Below are positions 62,311 to 64,000 of a DNA stretch of 64,000 nucleotides, piece by piece; position 1 is the stretch's first letter, and each line of letters begins with the position of its first letter. The notes under the pieces were generated by a model. That model made no database searches and was not told the DNA's origin. It was given only the letters and a program-made list of their open reading frames with translations. A program made the position numbers and the translations under genes. Origin of the DNA: G963662675 sp963662675 (GTDB lineage Bacteria; Bacteroidota; Bacteroidia; Bacteroidales; Prolixibacteraceae); contig CAXXHP010000003.1 of the NCBI GenBank assembly GCA_963662675.2, forward strand, positions 1 through 64,000. The letters run 5' to 3'.

Positions 62311-63597
62311 ATGATCTGGAGATTTACAATTCTGTATATTTTTCTTTCCTGTTTATATTCTCCTGTTTATGCACAGATAGATGACGATTTTAACGAAGTA
62401 TTACAAGTCCCACTCTTTTTCTCGGAAGTGAACCCGGAGAGCCCAGCGGGTATTTTTTCGCTCGATCTTCCATTTTATTTCTCAGGAGATAATGATCTGA
62501 AGGAGGAATTTTCATTTGGCTATTCAATGGGGAATACTTGGCATCCGCAGGCTAGTTTTGTTTATCCCCAAAATATTACACAGGGGCAGAGAGCTCAGGT
62601 GGAACCCATTCCAATGTACTTGCGTCCACAATATTTTGAGTTGGCAGGTATTGAAACTCAAGAAAAGGTATTTCATTCAGATGGGGTGTTGCAGCATTTT
62701 AGGTTCGCATATTTAAAAAACTGGAGACATCAGAGCTTAATCCTTAATGTGAATATACACATGCTTGCGGGAGGATCATCACCCGTTAATTTCCTTGTCA
62801 GCGATGGTCTGATTGAAGCCTTTCATTCCAGTTTTGGTGTCGAAGATAATTTTGGACGTCGGTTGTTTCCTTTCAATAGGGCTTCCATTGAGTTTACAGA
62901 CGAAACTGGGAAATCGATAAGGAAAGACAAGGGAGATGTTTTTCTTGGCGTTATTGACCTTCATTATTATCGTAGCTTATTTCGGGTGAATAGTACGAAA
63001 TGGCAATTTGACAGCCAGCTTTCAGCACATCTTTCTGTGCCTCTCAATAATCTCCATTCATATGTAATTCCGGGAATATCTGCAGGTTTTCGAGTGGATC
63101 GGCTGTTGGGTGCAAAAAGCTCATTTACTGTTGCGTTAGATGGTGGTGTTGTCGATCAGACTTTTCTTAAAATGGGCGATGGGCTAAATTTTATTGACTG
63201 GAAATATAGGAAGCAGGCAAAAGCTTATATGGGTGTTAATTTTATCTCAAAAAAGAAAAATACAACGGTTATTGGTATCTTAACTAATTATCAGGATCCG
63301 CTTATGAAAGGTTATTATTTCACAATGGATCAAATGGGATATCATGAAATTGGTGTTCAGTTTCTGGAGGAAGGCGATATTTGGGAAGGCCAACCCATTT
63401 CTCAAATGTTTAGGCTGGCAAAGCTTACGCCTGCATCACTTTATTATTTTTCACTTAAGTCGTATTTGGTTCTTGGCTTTCATAAAAATGGGAGAAAGTT
63501 AAACGTGTATCTCGGTGAAGATCTGATCTCTGTTAATAATGCACCCGATATACAACTTGGTTTTCAATACAGCTTGCCCTTGTTGTGGCATAAGTAG
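62311..63597 (+). CDS. Exported protein, probable outer-membrane barrel
   Basis: 428 residues from ATG 62311 (a GTG at 62284 is less likely). Signal peptide MIWRFTILYIFLSCLYSPVYAQ. The rest is strand-rich with many aromatic residues and ends LGFQYSLPLLWHK, like a barrel end. Features: FRFAYLKNWRHQSLILNVNIHM, YVIPGISAGFRVDRLLG and IQLGFQYSL. Family not recognised. Precedes lipA by 73 bases. Confidence 0.6.
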   Translation: MIWRFTILYIFLSCLYSPVYAQIDDDFNEVLQVPLFFSEVNPESPAGIFSLDLPFYFSGDNDLKEEFSFGYSMGNTWHPQASFVYPQNITQGQRAQVEPIPMYLRPQYFELAGIETQEKVFHSDGVLQHFRFAYLKNWRHQSLILNVNIHMLAGGSSPVNFLVSDGLIEAFHSSFGVEDNFGRRLFPFNRASIEFTDETGKSIRKDKGDVFLGVIDLHYYRSLFRVNSTKWQFDSQLSAHLSVPLNNLHSYVIPGISAGFRVDRLLGAKSSFTVALDGGVVDQTFLKMGDGLNFIDWKYRKQAKAYMGVNFISKKKNTTVIGILTNYQDPLMKGYYFTMDQMGYHEIGVQFLEEGDIWEGQPISQMFRLAKLTPASLYYFSLKSYLVLGFHKNGRKLNVYLGEDLISVNNAPDIQLGFQYSLPLLWHK

Positions 63598-63670
63598 ATG
63601 TTTCCTTTTCCGATATCTGGTATGAACAAGCATTCGTTTTTCCTGTTTAAAGGTCAAAACTTATTTTACG

Positions 63671-64000
63671 ATGACAGCTATTTCAGGGAAGAGAGAACGA
63701 TTGCCACGTTGGATGAAATCACCCCTGCCAAGTGGTGAAAACTACTCAAAGGTTAAACGATTAATTGCCGAGCACAAATTAAACACGATATGCACCAGCG
63801 GAAATTGCCCAAATAAGGGAGAATGTTGGAATGCGGGAACTGCCAGTTTTATGATTCTGGGTGATAAATGTACGCGGAATTGCCGTTTTTGTTATGTGAA
63901 AAATTTGGTTCCCGATCCTGTGGATTGGGAAGAGCCGCAGCGCCTGGCTGAAACGATTAAAACCTTGGGGCTGCGTCATTGTGTAATCACATCAGTTGAC
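63671..64000 (+). CDS. lipA: Lipoyl synthase (3' partial)
   Basis: Inserts sulfur into octanoyl groups to make lipoate. The frame is open to the window edge. 110 residues are visible: auxiliary cluster Cys41/46/52 (CTSGNCPNKGEC), radical-SAM cluster Cys67/71/74 (CTRNCRFC), and start RLPRWMKSPLPSGENY, all diagnostic. Start ATG 63671. Together with the outer-membrane gene upstream it looks unrelated in function. Confidence 0.96.
   Translation, partial: MTAISGKRERLPRWMKSPLPSGENYSKVKRLIAEHKLNTICTSGNCPNKGECWNAGTASFMILGDKCTRNCRFCYVKNLVPDPVDWEEPQRLAETIKTLGLRHCVITSVD

Overview
The window is AT-rich chromosomal DNA from a fermentative, probably saline-adapted member of the Bacteroidota, most likely Marinilabiliales-like. 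This rests on gene content, not on a marker gene. Signs include S46 dipeptidyl peptidase, outer-membrane barrels with weak similarity to anything, a Bacteroidota-type O-antigen ligase, hairpin terminators, few Shine-Dalgarno sites, and candidate TTTG/TAnnTTTG promoters. Nεacetyl-β-lysine genes (ablA/ablB), a K+-dependent-type membrane pyrophosphatase and an exported superoxide dismutase fit a marine, oxygen-tolerant anaerobe. No rRNA, tRNA or CRISPR array was seen.

Layout. 0-8.4 kb: end of an O-antigen ligase gene, exported SOD, a DUF2520/KdsC-like/Maf operon, an S46 peptidase, an outer-membrane protein and a universal stress protein. 8.5-11.5 kb: two tandem copies of a whole lipoprotein-esterase transcription unit, including upstream region and terminator. 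11.6-15.3 kb: two small conserved hypotheticals, an ECF sigma factor with a membrane partner, a MITE-like repeat and a methyltransferase. 15.9-17.8 kb: a DUF4914 protein with a P-loop, flanked by related palindromic repeats.

18.2-28.9 kb is the most interesting region. A ten-gene leftward operon carries a trimeric NAD-linked [FeFe] hydrogenase (hydABC) preceded by a thioredoxin-like [2Fe-2S] protein, a histidine-kinase-type ATPase, a PHP phosphoesterase, two DRTGG proteins, an RsbW-like ATPase and a second, divergent [FeFe]-hydrogenase-like protein. The latter keeps the four H-cluster cysteines but lacks the usual proton-path Cys and Glu. Divergently transcribed are a PAS protein and a SpoIIE-type phosphatase. 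I read the whole as a putative H2/redox-sensing circuit that controls hydrogenase output.

29-42.6 kb: dihydroorotate-dehydrogenase-like protein, thioesterase, pyrophosphatase, MATE exporter, LMW phosphatase, a decayed TonB receptor, ablA-ablB with a previously easy-to-miss 60-residue Cys-rich gene, MarR, a PQQ-propeller protein, and corA with a leader able to hide its ribosome-binding site. 42.8-50.9 kb: AsmA-like protein, CinA, M48 protease and an FAD/Fe-S oxidoreductase. 51.3-56.7 kb: acetate and butyrate fermentation genes (pta, a divergent 3-hydroxyacyl-CoA dehydrogenase, ackA, ptb, buk). 56.7-64 kb: cation/proton antiporter, a frameshifted GH36-like glycosidase, RsgA, an FRG-domain protein, an outer-membrane protein and the start of lipA.

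Together the genes describe fermentation to acetate, butyrate and H2, with pyrophosphate-driven ion pumping and osmolyte synthesis.
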